Shown one piece after another: positions 19,505 through 30,100 of a stretch of 64,000 nucleotides of DNA. Origin of the DNA: Sinohyriopsis cumingii (Eukaryota; Mollusca; Bivalvia; Unionida; Unionidae); contig CM068825.1 in the NCBI GenBank assembly GCA_028554795.2, forward strand, positions 153,404,053 to 153,468,052, in the 5' to 3' direction. Every line of letters begins with the position of its first letter. Position 1 is the stretch's first letter. The translations under genes were made by a program, and so were the position numbers. The notes below the pieces were generated by a model. It was not told the DNA's origin. It was given only the letters and a program-made list of their open reading frames with translations, and ran no database searches.

Positions 19505-19617
19505 ACAACATTTTTTATTCAAAAATCACTTAACACTAAACAACAACTCTAACATTTTTAACAATAATCCAACATCATAACATCAAACAATTTTTTTCAA
19601 AATACAACATTTTTTCC
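19505..19617 (-). terminator. A/T-rich 3' region left after the protease deletion
   Basis: On minus this tract matches the 3' flank of the A protease gene, including AATAAA. Here it directly follows the fragment of the 161-aa gene, so the protease gene is missing. Confidence 0.55.
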
Positions 19618-19682
19618 ACAGTCTCATCACATTCCATCTTTAAAGTTTCTCCACTAGGTAAAGAGGGATAACAGTCTTCCAT
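19618..19682 (-). pseudogene. First 22 codons of the Cys/His-cluster protein gene
   Basis: Starts MEDCYPSLPSGET as in A (10539) and C (57536), then breaks after about 65 nt into the 3' flank of the protease gene. The junction lies at a run of A after GACTGTGG. About 1 kb, corresponding to A 10604-11624, is gone. Confidence 0.8.
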
Positions 19683-19687
19683 GGTTT

Positions 19688-21001
19688 CTAGTAATCTAGG
19701 ATGACTTCTCTCAAACTGTTGATTTCTATGGTATTATCGAATTCTGCATACAGGATGACGTTCACCGTTTCATCAGGGTCTCGGTCTTTAAACTGAATTT
19801 CCACACGAATCTGACCGGATTTTATAGGGTGGAAATGTCCCTCGTCGCTGCCTTAGTCTGGAGTGAAATCAAAAGCCCACAAAGCGTAGCCTCCTGCATA
19901 ATCCTCGTACGTAATACCGTGACTGGTATTGGTTCCTAACTGTCCGGTGGCTTCGTACAGGGACAAGTACGATCTCAAGTAATTCTTCTTGGTAAAGTCA
20001 GGTTCGAAAGGTCGGGTACACAAGGTCTTGCCATCGCGACTGACTTCGATTTTGGACACGCCAAAGTGTTGAAAGTAGAAAGGATTTTTTTCGGCAGCTC
20101 CGTTGAAGGCTGTATTCTCGACGATACCAACGATCAAACGTTTGGGTAACTGTCCTTGGAACGGATGATCTTCGATCATAGATCGCTGTCCCTTGGGAAT
20201 GGTGAAGGTTTTCACTTCCACGCATCGTATGGGATACTTGGCGGTCGTTCTGCTCAACGTCTGACTGATGTCGTTTCCCACTTTAGGTAACACTTCCACA
20301 CGGCGTACGTAGAGTCTGGCTTCTAGGATTTTGGTTTTGTAACCGTCACTATCAGCCATCAAGTGGAAAGCGGCACTGCTACGATTCAGTCTCAGGCGGA
20401 CATCCACCCCGTTCAGCAAATACTTTTCTTGCAACCACATGTCCAAATGCAAACGATCCATCAGTTCTAAACTTGTGTCGGCTCCCGTGATTCTCTTTCT
20501 TCGTTCTACAAATCCATCATTGTTGTCTTTCTTTTCATCAGTTTCCAATATTTCAAACTTGGTAGGTTCGTCAGCTTCCCATACCACACAGGCATTGAGA
20601 TGAGTGTTCTTGGCATCTATTCCGTACGTCAAGAGATTTTCCAGGTAGGCACGATAAGGGTAAGTATCCATGCTGCTACTGACCAGTTTGTTATTCAAGT
20701 ACAAGTCCACTCCACTGAACAAGGAATGCATGAAATTGTTGATGGGAGCTACTGCTTCATCGTCTATAGCACCTCCAGTCTTATCTAGAATTTTGACTTT
20801 CAGGTACAAGTAACTGCTATTCAGATCGATGTAATCTTCGGGCTGTCCTTTGATTTCAAACTCGATGGGAGCGGAATCGGTCAGTGAGGAGACGGGGTGA
20901 AATTCCACCCACTGGGATTCTTGCATGGTCATCATGGTGGGGGGCATGGCAAACAGATCCAGTTCCGTCTTGGAACAAGCGCAAGATTCTCGGTGCATCA
21001 T
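19688..21001 (-). pseudogene. mcp: Major capsid protein, one in-frame TAA
   Basis: 438 codons from ATG 21001 to TAG 19688-19690. TAA at 19853-19855 follows FTPD and cuts off the last 54 codons. The downstream frame stays open and keeps VNVILYAEFDN. The same TAA is present in C at 57707-57709, whereas A has CAA. Otherwise the frame is intact (382 aa before the stop). Loop regions around 20480-20560 and 20750-20790 differ from A. Confidence 0.92.
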
Positions 21002-21017
21002 TTTTTTGTCTCTTTTC

Positions 21018-21434
21018 TCAATAATCGAAAACGTCTAAGTCTCGAACGGTTCTTCTTTTCTTGGCCTTTCTCGCTTGAAGTCTGGTGAAAGGGTGTTTCC
21101 TTCGTCGTCTCTTTCTGCCTTGTCCTTGCTGAATGCCTGACTCGGTAGCGTGCAGGGCATTTATAGGTGTTTCTCGTTGGCTTAAAATGTCTTTGCCCGT
21201 TTGCAGCAAGACATTTTTGCCTGCCCTCATGAAGGCTTCTTTAGCGTTTTGTTTGTCGATGATGACATTTTGGAGAAATTCTTTGCCTTGCGTCAGTGCC
21301 GCATCTTTCAAGGCGTGCAATCCGCGTGTCACCATCGGTTTCAACACCGGGGCCACCGAACGAAAGGCCGATTTTAACATGTCTCCTAAGCCGTGTCCTC
21401 GCTGTCGAGCAACCCCTCGGTACACTAGATACAT
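21018..21434 (-). CDS. Adenovirus pVI-like capsid-associated protein
   Basis: 138 aa, intact. Starts MYLVYRG (P in A and C) with the same GHGLGDMLKSAF helix and basic C-terminus. Lies 16 bp upstream of the MCP gene. Confidence 0.75.
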   Translation of the reverse strand: MYLVYRGVARQRGHGLGDMLKSAFRSVAPVLKPMVTRGLHALKDAALTQGKEFLQNVIIDKQNAKEAFMRAGKNVLLQTGKDILSQRETPINALHATESGIQQGQGRKRRRRKHPFTRLQARKAKKRRTVRDLDVFDY

Positions 21435-21437
21435 GAC

Positions 21438-22332
21438 TTAAGAGTCGTGAGAGAACCGTTTTCGAAAATGGAGTTTCACCGTGACTTTTCCTTTGGTGAA
21501 TGGAATATTTTGTCCCAGATCTCCTTTTATAGCAATGTTGACCGTGTCCAAATACGACTTACTGACAGGCAAATAGTGAGGATGGACAAATTCGCGGTGG
21601 ACGTGGTAAGTGTTTCCACCTTCCTCGTCAATGTTCGTGGCAGAATCCACTTTGAAAGGAATGACACGCAGTAACGGTACGGAGGTGTGTCCCACCACGT
21701 TGTACTCCACCACATCGGAATACACGAACATCAAATTCAGTCCTTGGTTCAGTTCTACCGGGGCACGAAATAACTTGCTAAAAGACTCGTTGTCGTAAAC
21801 GATGGGTAATTCGTTTTTCTTGATCATGGTCTTTCTCATGTCCATGTCTCCGCCCAACATGTCATACAATTCAGGACAAAATAAAATGGACAGGATTTTA
21901 CTCCGTTCAAATTTCATCAAGAAGCGACGAGCTGCTTTGTGGTACTCCATGGTGACATTTTTGTTGACATGCTCCAAAGCTTTCAGAAACACGACATTAA
22001 ACCTGGAGGTTATGGTGCTGACCAAATGTTGACCACTAAAATAATAGCCTGGGGGAATGAACAAGTGATAGGTGGTGTACTTTTGTGCTATCCATCCACT
22101 GTTGCATTTGCTCGTCATGAACTTCCACATCAAAAAAATTTTGATTGGGAAGGACATTGAGGACTTGGGTCGGGTGAATAATTTCTACTAAAGCCACTTC
22201 CCAATGGGCTTCGTGATCTAACTGGATGGCCTGAGGTAATTTGACCGTGTAACAGCACAACGTGTTCTTGGGAAACACCTCCATGGAACTGTCACTGGGT
22301 AAAGTTAAGTAAAATTGGTTTTGGTGACTCAT
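21438..22332 (-). pseudogene. Penton-like minor capsid protein, frameshifted
   Basis: The first part, 22332-22036, keeps the conserved N-terminus. Family sequence then continues in another frame from about 22120 to the TAA at 21438-21440. The shift lies near 22110-22125. The C-terminal part is intact, unlike in A. The variable central region differs from both A and C. Confidence 0.85.
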
Positions 22333-22733
22333 AATTCCAGAGTTCTGTGGCTGTCCGAGGGGTTACTGGACGTCAGAGGCGTGTCTCCGCCCAAAATGGG
22401 GTTCTGGTTGTGATTGAAGTGGTGACTGGCACTGGCACTGGACACAAGGTTCCAGGGGTTCCCGTTCGAGGTGAATTTCAGGGAGGGATTAGGAAGCAGG
22501 TAACCGATGCAACTGCTCAATAAAATGGTCCACAATTGTTTGTCTCCTTGTTGCAAACTCAAATTGGCGATGACACAATACACCACGAAGATTTGGCAGA
22601 AAAAGACGATTTGCATTTTAGGCACACGTTCTCCACACCACACCCACAAGGGTTGTTTTTGTAAATCTTGCACAGAAGAACTAGGTGAAGGAGGAGTGGT
22701 CGACGTAGCTGCGTCTGCTGTGTGAAAGGGCAT
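22329..22733 (-). CDS. Small membrane protein between integrase and penton genes
   Basis: 134 aa from the ATG at 22733. It has lost four residues (GAAI region) from the first hydrophobic segment compared with A, which shortens that segment. The stop overlaps the penton ATG. Confidence 0.65.
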   Translation of the reverse strand: MPFHTADAATSTTPPSPSSSVQDLQKQPLWVWCGERVPKMQIVFFCQIFVVYCVIANLSLQQGDKQLWTILLSSCIGYLLPNPSLKFTSNGNPWNLVSSASASHHFNHNQNPILGGDTPLTSSNPSDSHRTLEL

Positions 22734-22738
22734 GATGG

Positions 22739-23848
22739 TCACTTCTTTTTATAGTCGATGACTTGCGAAGCGTCGATCCAAGAATCAAAACTGGGTGGAT
22801 ATCCTTTCCAACGTACTTTGACTTCTTTGACACGTCGTTTGCCCACTTTACGGGTTCTGCGTTCGAGAATGCTTTCGATGTCGTACACGTCGTCTTCTTT
22901 TTTGGTCACACGTTGTAACTCGGGCAAATAAAACGTTCCTTTGAGCACTTCTCCGTTCATGTCTTCCAATTTATAGACGGCAGGATGACGGCCATGCACT
23001 CGTCCAGTGACGCGAAACAATTCGGTGGTCCAGTTAGGTAAGTAACCTTTGTCGAAAGTGCGTTTGGTTTTGCCAATGCGCACCCAATCTCCTACGGCCA
23101 ACATTCCACTTTTCTCGGGGACAGCCCTCGTCGGGGACGTACCAAACAGACGCTCAAACACCAACACTTCGTTGTCGGGAGTCACGTCTTGCGGGGCACG
23201 TCCGATGCTTCGATGGTAAGATTGGTTGTACGCTTGCACCAGGTGCGGTAAGATGTCGATGTACTTCAGAGTGTGGTGATGCGTAAAATATTCCCACATG
23301 CGTTCTTTCAATGTGCGTTGAAAACGTTCCACGATGCTGGCTTTGGTTTCGGGATTCTCGGTGGTAAAAAAATGAATGTCACGTTTCTTTAATTCTTTTT
23401 GGAAAGCTTGGTTCAGAAATTCGGTGCCTTTGTCCGTTTGCCATCGAAGAGGGTGACGACCGCTTTGTTTCAACACCCGTTGCAGGGCTTGCACTAACTC
23501 GCTGCTCGATTTGGAAGTCCAGGGCACGACCCAGGCAAATTTGGAAAAGACGTCGATGACACAAAACAAATATTTGTAGCCACGATTGTAGCTGACCAAA
23601 TGAGAGACATCGGCTAAATCGGCTTGCCATTGATGATCGATGCCTTCCACTCGGGTGCGACTTCTGGCAAACTTGCGTCGAATGGGTTTGTGTAAAGTGT
23701 AGGTAGCTTGTTCTTGTAACCATCGTTGCACTTGAGGTAAACGGAGACTTTTCAGTCGAGTTTTGGCAGCACGATACAATTTTTGAACTCCTGCGTAACC
23801 TGCAGGATGGGAGGGATCGTAGTAAATGCTGGCTAAGACTTTTTCCAT
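22739..23848 (-). CDS. Retrovirus-type DDE integrase with chromodomain
   Basis: 369 aa, intact. It has the same D/D/E triad as A (QADLAD, TDKGTEF, IVERF) and the same C-terminal chromodomain. One visible substitution is W for L in VVPWTS. It lies between the LVPYKRW-family gene and the membrane-protein gene. Together with PolB it is one of the two large intact enzymes of this copy. Confidence 0.95.
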   Translation of the reverse strand: MEKVLASIYYDPSHPAGYAGVQKLYRAAKTRLKSLRLPQVQRWLQEQATYTLHKPIRRKFARSRTRVEGIDHQWQADLADVSHLVSYNRGYKYLFCVIDVFSKFAWVVPWTSKSSSELVQALQRVLKQSGRHPLRWQTDKGTEFLNQAFQKELKKRDIHFFTTENPETKASIVERFQRTLKERMWEYFTHHHTLKYIDILPHLVQAYNQSYHRSIGRAPQDVTPDNEVLVFERLFGTSPTRAVPEKSGMLAVGDWVRIGKTKRTFDKGYLPNWTTELFRVTGRVHGRHPAVYKLEDMNGEVLKGTFYLPELQRVTKKEDDVYDIESILERRTRKVGKRRVKEVKVRWKGYPPSFDSWIDASQVIDYKKK

Positions 23849-23869
23849 TTTTTTGTGTTAGTTGGTGTG

Positions 23870-24502
23870 TTAATAAGACACCCACTCTTGGAGGATGCTA
23901 CTCTTTTTCTCTTGGGGTATTTTCTTGGATTGCAATGCTTTGCGTGTGCGGCCAGCAATAGGTGTCGAAGAGGAGAAGGATGTCTGAGCGGGGGATATCG
24001 GTTCTTGTTTCACTTCTGTCTTCACTTTCTTTTTCTCTTGTGAGGAAGAAGGGGTGGCCATCATCTTTTTAATCCATCCAATTCTGGAGGTAGGTGGTGT
24101 TATTAACTTGCGTACTTTTTCTGGTGGAGTTTGAAACCCTTCCTCTTCTTCTCCTTTTTCTGTCTTGGTCACGGGTACTGGTGGTACTGGTACTGGTACT
24201 GGTACTGGTGATGGTACTGGACTTTTCATCAAGTTCTTAAAATCTTTCAGAGTGGGTAGAGCTGTTTCGTCTAAAGCTTTCTGGTGAAAGAGTTGCAGTC
24301 GTTGCAAGAGTTGACCGTACTTTTGCGATTTTTCTGTTTCGGACAAATCTTGGCGATCCATCAAGGACTGCAATTCGTGTTGTAACTGGGACATCTCGCT
24401 CAAATGGGGATTGGGAGGTAAATGCGGGGTGCGTTGTTCTTGCCACCGATGGTATTCCATCCATCGTTTGTAAGGCACTAAAGCTAGTTTTCGTCCTTCC
24501 AT
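23870..24502 (-). CDS. Conserved Polinton protein (LVPYKRW family), intact
   Basis: 210 aa, the only unbroken family-1 copy. Order: MEGRKLALVPYKRW; a coiled-coil-like stretch with SEMSQLQHELQSLMDRQDLS and LLQRLQLFHQKAL; a PVPVPV linker (near 24180-24220); then a basic Ser/Lys-rich tail ending EWVSY. Role unknown. The fixed position before the integrase in all three copies suggests a conserved part of the virion or replication set. Confidence 0.75.
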   Translation of the reverse strand: MEGRKLALVPYKRWMEYHRWQEQRTPHLPPNPHLSEMSQLQHELQSLMDRQDLSETEKSQKYGQLLQRLQLFHQKALDETALPTLKDFKNLMKSPVPSPVPVPVPVPPVPVTKTEKGEEEEGFQTPPEKVRKLITPPTSRIGWIKKMMATPSSSQEKKKVKTEVKQEPISPAQTSFSSSTPIAGRTRKALQSKKIPQEKKSSILQEWVSY

Positions 24503-24551
24503 GGGGTTGTCAGGGGTCGATTGTGAGATCTTGGGACTTCCGAGGGCCTTT

Positions 24552-24938
24552 TTATCTTGCTCCCACCAGTCCTCCCAACATGGTTCCCAAGACTCCTTTC
24601 AGTATGGGGCCTAACAAGAGAGGTAAAATACCTCCACGTTGCACTAACATCTTCTTTTTTTGACGAATGGGAATTTTCTTTTGAACCATTTGGCGAAGAA
24701 CGTGACGATGTTTGCCTAAGCATTGTTTCTGGTGTTTGGACAAAGGGATCGTGCCTTTCAAAACGTTCAAACAACATTCGCACACGGTATCGATGACCTC
24801 TTTGGAGGCTGTTTGAATGAGCTTTTTTCGTAGGGGTGGAGAAGCTTTGGACAGGACAGATAACATGTCCCCATGTTTGGCTAAACGTGGTGGCAGTCCT
24901 TTCCTTTTCTTTCCTTGGGGTTTTCTGGAGGGTGACAT
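24552..24938 (-). CDS. pX-like small core protein
   Basis: 128 aa from the ATG at 24938, supported by C, which starts at the same MSPSRKPQ; an upstream GTG is unlikely. Basic N-terminus (GKKRKG), a CECCLNVLKG segment, a Lys/Arg stretch (RQKKKMLVQ) and a C-terminal hydrophobic Gly/Leu stretch (GGILPLLLGP ... GTMLGGLVG). Element D has an analogous GG(I)FPLLAAI stretch at 46267-46743. Likely core or capsid-internal protein. Confidence 0.7.
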   Translation of the reverse strand: MSPSRKPQGKKRKGLPPRLAKHGDMLSVLSKASPPLRKKLIQTASKEVIDTVCECCLNVLKGTIPLSKHQKQCLGKHRHVLRQMVQKKIPIRQKKKMLVQRGGILPLLLGPILKGVLGTMLGGLVGAR

Positions 24939-25000
24939 CTTTGAGTCTTCAGGAGCACCAAAAAAAACCCACTGATACCCGACTTGGTCACAGGCCTTTC

Positions 25001-25921
25001 TTATACTGGAACGCGTCGCCACTGATTGTCTTTACGTCGTATTAGTTTGAGGACAGGCATGACACGTCGTGCAGGGGTACGTAACGGACTAAATCGAGCC
25101 AGTTCTTGCTTGGACAAATCCAGCAAACTTTGTAACATGCCCGATCTTTCTTGAACTTTGATTTTGGGAGAAGGTACTTTGTGAGCAGCAGCCACTGCCA
25201 CTAAATTGGAAGGTCCTGCCACTGGGGAAGTTCTTTTTGGGGTCATCAACGGAGAAGTTCTTGGTGTGATCAACGTCTCCAAGTACTCTTCAGTTCTGGG
25301 TGTCATTAACGGAGAAGTGGACAAACGTGAAGCTGCCGGAGACGCAGTCACCGCCGTGGCAGGTCGTGGTTTGCGAGTGTAAGGTTGCGTCCTGGCCGAA
25401 GTGCCTCTCTTGCGACTAGTTTTCTGTGGACTTTTCTTTTTCTGGGGGCTTCTTTTCTTTTTCCGGGGTGGTGGTGGTGTCTGGTCAGAGGAGGGTCCTG
25501 CCACTGGAGAAGTTCTCGTTGGGGACCTGGTCTTTTTCTTCTTGGGGCTTCGTTGGACTTTTGTCTTGGGGATAACTTTGGGGGCATTAGGATCCCATCT
25601 TAAGAGTGAGCGAATGATGACCCCTCCTAGAGTACCGCTCCCTCCAGGTTTCAAAATGATTTGTTTTTTGGTTTGAGTGTCGATGCGGGGATCGGCCAGT
25701 TGGACCAAAGCGACTTTGTTTCGATCGAAAAAGCGTTTGGTTTGATGAGGAATCTGAATGATTCCTTGGAGTAATTGACGTGCTGTCACCGTGAACCATC
25801 GTAAGACTTCTTTGAGACTAGCTTCTAAGACACGAGCTCGTGTTTGTGGATTTTTTTCTCGACTGATGCCATACAAGGCACGAATCAATTTGACGGGAAG
25901 ATGCAACTGAAGGGACGTCAT
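25001..25921 (-). CDS. Basic Lys/Pro/Ser-rich core-like protein
   Basis: 306 aa, the intact copy. A conserved helical N-terminus (residues 1-90) and GGSGTLGGVIIRSLLRWDP are followed by a long Lys/Arg/Ser/Pro region with SPLMTPRTE-type repeats. A more conserved end contains RSGMLQSLLDLSKQEL. A DNA-condensing or scaffold role is inferred from charge and position next to the ATPase gene. The 5' flank has TATAAAAA at about 25961-25968 (minus). Confidence 0.7.
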   Translation of the reverse strand: MTSLQLHLPVKLIRALYGISREKNPQTRARVLEASLKEVLRWFTVTARQLLQGIIQIPHQTKRFFDRNKVALVQLADPRIDTQTKKQIILKPGGSGTLGGVIIRSLLRWDPNAPKVIPKTKVQRSPKKKKTRSPTRTSPVAGPSSDQTPPPPRKKKRSPQKKKSPQKTSRKRGTSARTQPYTRKPRPATAVTASPAASRLSTSPLMTPRTEEYLETLITPRTSPLMTPKRTSPVAGPSNLVAVAAAHKVPSPKIKVQERSGMLQSLLDLSKQELARFSPLRTPARRVMPVLKLIRRKDNQWRRVPV

Positions 25922-25976
25922 GTTCGCACTGAGAGTGAGACAGACGAAAAAGGGTCTGAGGTTTTTATAGATTTTT

Positions 25977-26660
25977 TTATGGGGAGTGAAGTGAAGTCGA
26001 GGACGGAGACGTGTACAGGACAGGCCCTCCGTCTTGGCACCAGTGGTGAAACAAGTGGGTACGAAATCGCAAATCCTCGGGGGTCGTAGGTTTCAAATCG
26101 ACTAGTAAATAGGCGTGTGGAGTTTGAGTGGCATCGTCGTACGCCTGAGTCAACCAAGGCGTTCCTAACTGTTTGGCTAAGACTGATGGTGCGATGGGCT
26201 TTACTTTGTTGAAACAAATTTTGGGTGGTGTAAACGACACTGGCATTACGGTGATGCCCTTTGCGCGTGAACCACAGTTTAATTTCTTCTTCGTCTTCTC
26301 CTAACATGTCGTCGAAAATGACCAAATGGGTTAGACGGGAGTCAGAGACGATGCCATCGTCTTCTTTAGGAATGCCTTCCACAAACACGATGGAATCGCC
26401 TTGACTTTCTCGCAAGAGGCTGTACGCCGATTGCCACTCTTTGTAACACCACACGATTCGTTGAGGGGGTCGATCGATCAAATGATGTTATGTTCGATCA
26501 AACGTTTGACGAATTCGGTTTTGCCTGAACCGCTAGGTCCAGCAATGAGCATGTTAAAGGGATGGCGAAGATACAAAGCCTCCCAACTGGCACGATCTAA
26601 GTGTTCGTCGATGACATTGACAGTAGAGGAAGAGGGAGCAGAGACAGCAGAGGTAGCCAT
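25977..26660 (-). pseudogene. Packaging ATPase, frameshifted and partly deleted
   Basis: The ATG at 26660 and Walker A (GPSGSGKTE) are intact. The frame is lost near 26478-26482 (LIEHN), resumes in another frame through Walker B (LVIFDDML), and is lost again near 26190, where about 60 bp present in A are missing. No functional ATPase can be made. A trans-acting copy would be needed for packaging. Confidence 0.88.
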
Positions 26661-26718
26661 GGTGTGAGAAATCTCACTTGTGACACGGAAAACAAACAAG
26701 ACAAGAGTTTATATACTT

Positions 26719-27155
26719 TTACAGAACACGTTTATTGAATGTTTTTTTCAAACATGAATACGAAAGACAAAAAATACATAAAAGCCAAAGGCTTAAGTAC
26801 AAGAATAAAAGGCACATGATAACCATGAACGTGGAATAAACACAAGTGTCTGTACAACATGTTTTGGGTAAAGTTCTAACCAGTTCTATAGTAGGGGTAA
26901 GGTCACACAAGTGTCCTCCCGAAAGGGTCTTTCAGGCTTGTCCACGACAGTCCTGTTCTGGGTGACGGGTTCTTCTGGCACCGTCACTAACACAGGTTGA
27001 AAAGTAACTTTTTTCCTTGAATAACTCTCGTGCATACTAGGCCACCTCTTGTGTCCAAGCCTCAAAACCCTGGTCTCGGTGATGTCCAACATTTGACTCC
27101 TAACCAATCTGGTTTCTTCTTCGTCAACGACATGGTAAGTTACTTCAATGAACAA
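26719..27155 (-). pseudogene. Relic of the hypothetical membrane-protein gene
   Basis: Corresponds to A 3170-3494. A TAG replaces CAG near 27037, a frame change follows, and the hydrophobic C-terminal segment is at about 26770-26850. The upstream part and the whole BIR and F-box-like block of A are absent here. Confidence 0.55.
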
Positions 27156-27159
27156 TGAA

Positions 27160-30100
27160 CTATCGATCTTGCCTAGGGTTCCTTTTCATATACAGACCAA
27201 TACCGACGTGACCGTACGGTAAGGTGAAGTGATTGGGAAGTCTCACTCGCTTCTGGTATACAATTTGATAGACTTTTTCCAAGGGTCGACTGACGATGTG
27301 GTGAGTGGGTAAACGTACAATCTTGTTCGGTTGATAGGTGGTCAATACCCCAAAGTTGACCACTCGACTGGTACGATGATTCAGAGTCAGTCCTTTCACT
27401 TTGCACGTCGTGTGCACTTCTCCTTGTTTGTCCCGGTATTCGTAGCCGTAATTTTTGGGACCACCACTGACGAAACTTAGAATCTTGTCGTCGGGATGCT
27501 CGTCTGTCCAGGCTCCTAAACGGTCTCCTTCGATGTCAGGGTGCTGTTGACTCGGGTGATGGATGTAAATGCAACTGTCCGTGTCAAAGTACAGGACGCG
27601 TTCTTCTAACAGTTCTAAAGCTTCGTACAATTTTAAGCGAGCATGAGCTGTCACGTAAGCCGCAATGATGACATTTCCAAAAGGGTCGTCTTGTACAAAG
27701 TCCAGATCTTCTTCGTAATTGACCAAGATCAAATCCTCTCGAACGACGTCCACGTGTTTCATGTATTTGGTTTTGTCGTGAATCATCTGGAAGTAGCGGG
27801 AAGGTTCTGTCAAATATTCCGTCTTGGGTAAACACGGTCGTTGTGCCATTTTACCCCACAAGCAATTTAACATCACTTTGGCAAACGATCGCCTGCCTTC
27901 GTTTTTTTCGATGTGGTCTAAAGAGATGCCTTCTTGTTCGTAGTATTTCTCTTTGAATTGTATTTGGTCTGCGGGAGTGTGACACCAGGAAGGATAGCCG
28001 CTGGCTTCTTGTTTCAGTTTCAAAAAGGCACCCACGTAGTCGGCGAAAATGCCTTTCTGAGTAGGGTCACCCTTGTGGTACTGTTGTGTCTTGGGAAAGT
28101 GGCAAATTTCGTACACTTCTAACAGTTGGTATCCCATGTCCAGAGCTTTGAACAATTCCACGCTGACCCAGGTTCCCGTCAAGGCCCGTTCTTCCTGGCT
28201 GTGATGGCAAGGTTGGTCCTGGTTGCACGTTTCGGCACAAGTATGGCACAAGGGAAACATCAGTTTGCCGTGACAATGGTGAGGTAAGACGGGATGGTAT
28301 AGGTTCGTGGGAGGCAAAACTTTACACTTGATCAAGCCTTCGTATTGTCGAATGTTTTTCAGGTCGATGTGTTCCGTCAGCAATTGCGGGTGCCCTACAG
28401 GAAAGCGACAATATTTGCACACGTAGGGATACAGCGAACACACGTCCAAGTATTTGATTTCTTCTCCTTTCTCTTCGTCGGCTTGGTACAGCAAACAGGT
28501 GGCATTGGTCCTTCCTCCGTACAAACTATCCCTCGGGTTCAGCGGGTCCATGAACTGGTAAGTTTCCACGAGGCGTTTAAACTCGGGATCGGTTTTCATA
28601 CGGTGATCGTATTCGTGTTCCCACATTTCCACCACTTGGTATCCTTGCTGTTCTAGCTTTAGGCGTCGCTGACAAGTGTCCTGGTACAGGTCTTCCATGG
28701 TCCGTTGTAAAAACTGATTTTTAGTGTCACGGTCAGGGTAGCAGACGGGACATCCGTGAAATAAGCAACCGTTAAACTCGTACACGATCTTGGGGTTTTC
28801 TAAGTCCCAGCCATCGACCGAATACGTTCCGATGGTCTTTTCGCCTCCTCCGTTGCGGGCATGCTGAATCCATTTGTCTTCCTTGTCGCACAAGTAATGT
28901 AACCAACGTAGGGCTTTGACCGAGTATTGACGTTTGACATAGTGGGTCGTTTGAGGACTGATGACAGCCACGGTGTTTTCAGGCATGAATCGTTGGCGGT
29001 ACACTAAGGAACACGCTTTGGCAATGGTGCAAGCTTCTTTCAAAGGATCGACCCTTCCGTGTTCCATGAACAGTTCTCGAAATTTTCCACAGCAACGCCG
29101 TAAAATGTCCACGTCGGAACGACAATACTTTAACATTTCTTCCTGAAAGTCGAAAGGGTCCGAGGCGTGAGCTTGGTACCAAGCGTAGAAAGCTTCTCGT
29201 TGTTCGGTACGCATGTTGTCGGGTTCGTAATAGTGAGCCTCAGGCAAATGGGGTAGAACAGCATGTTGATTGGCTTCCGTATTGAAAAAGTGTGGAAAGT
29301 ACCCTTTAGCCATTTCTGTCATTCCAAACGTTTTAGGCATTCGGCTCAAAGGCATGGCCAAGTAACTCATCGAATCTTTAAACTGTACTTGTCCCACTTG
29401 CATGAAAATGATTTTGGCTCCGTTCAAAATCACTTTAGGACGTTCGGTGCCATGTTCCGTATAGTACCTCAAAAGAAACTGTCCATCGTATCCGGAGAGA
29501 TTGTGAGCCATCACTGTGGCATGACGATGACAATCTCCGTAACGTTCGATGTCCTCTTGGCTCCACGTCTTGTCGATGGGGTCATAGACCCATTGGGCAA
29601 AATCGGCTAACGTGTTTGGTCCCCGAAAGATTTTTTCACGCCCTCCAGGAATCTTGCTGCAGTGAGGGCAATGACTGAAGATAGGTTCTTGAATGCACTT
29701 CTCGCACGCTCGATGAGCCACGCAGAAATTAGGAATGTGAATGCCGGTCTCTTGCATGCATTCGAAATCGAAAAAGATGAAATTGCCTTTCTTCTTGTGA
29801 CCGTCCTCTTTCTCTGGTGGGGGTTGGTATTTTTGCACGTAGCATTCATGTTCCAAGTCCACGATGTGGTGACAAATGTGACATTTTTTCTTTCCTCGAC
29901 ATACGTGTGCCTTGGCATTGTTGGTAAGTATGCCTTGTCCACACGTAGGGCACAATCTCAGGAGTTGACAAGCACATTTCTTCTGTGAACCTTGTGTTTT
30001 CAAATGTTGCTGGTGACAGGCAGGGCTGACAAACGTGCGCAGACAAGTTGAACAAGGCACTGGTTCTTCGCTCAGACAGGGTGGAGAGGCCAAACATCCT

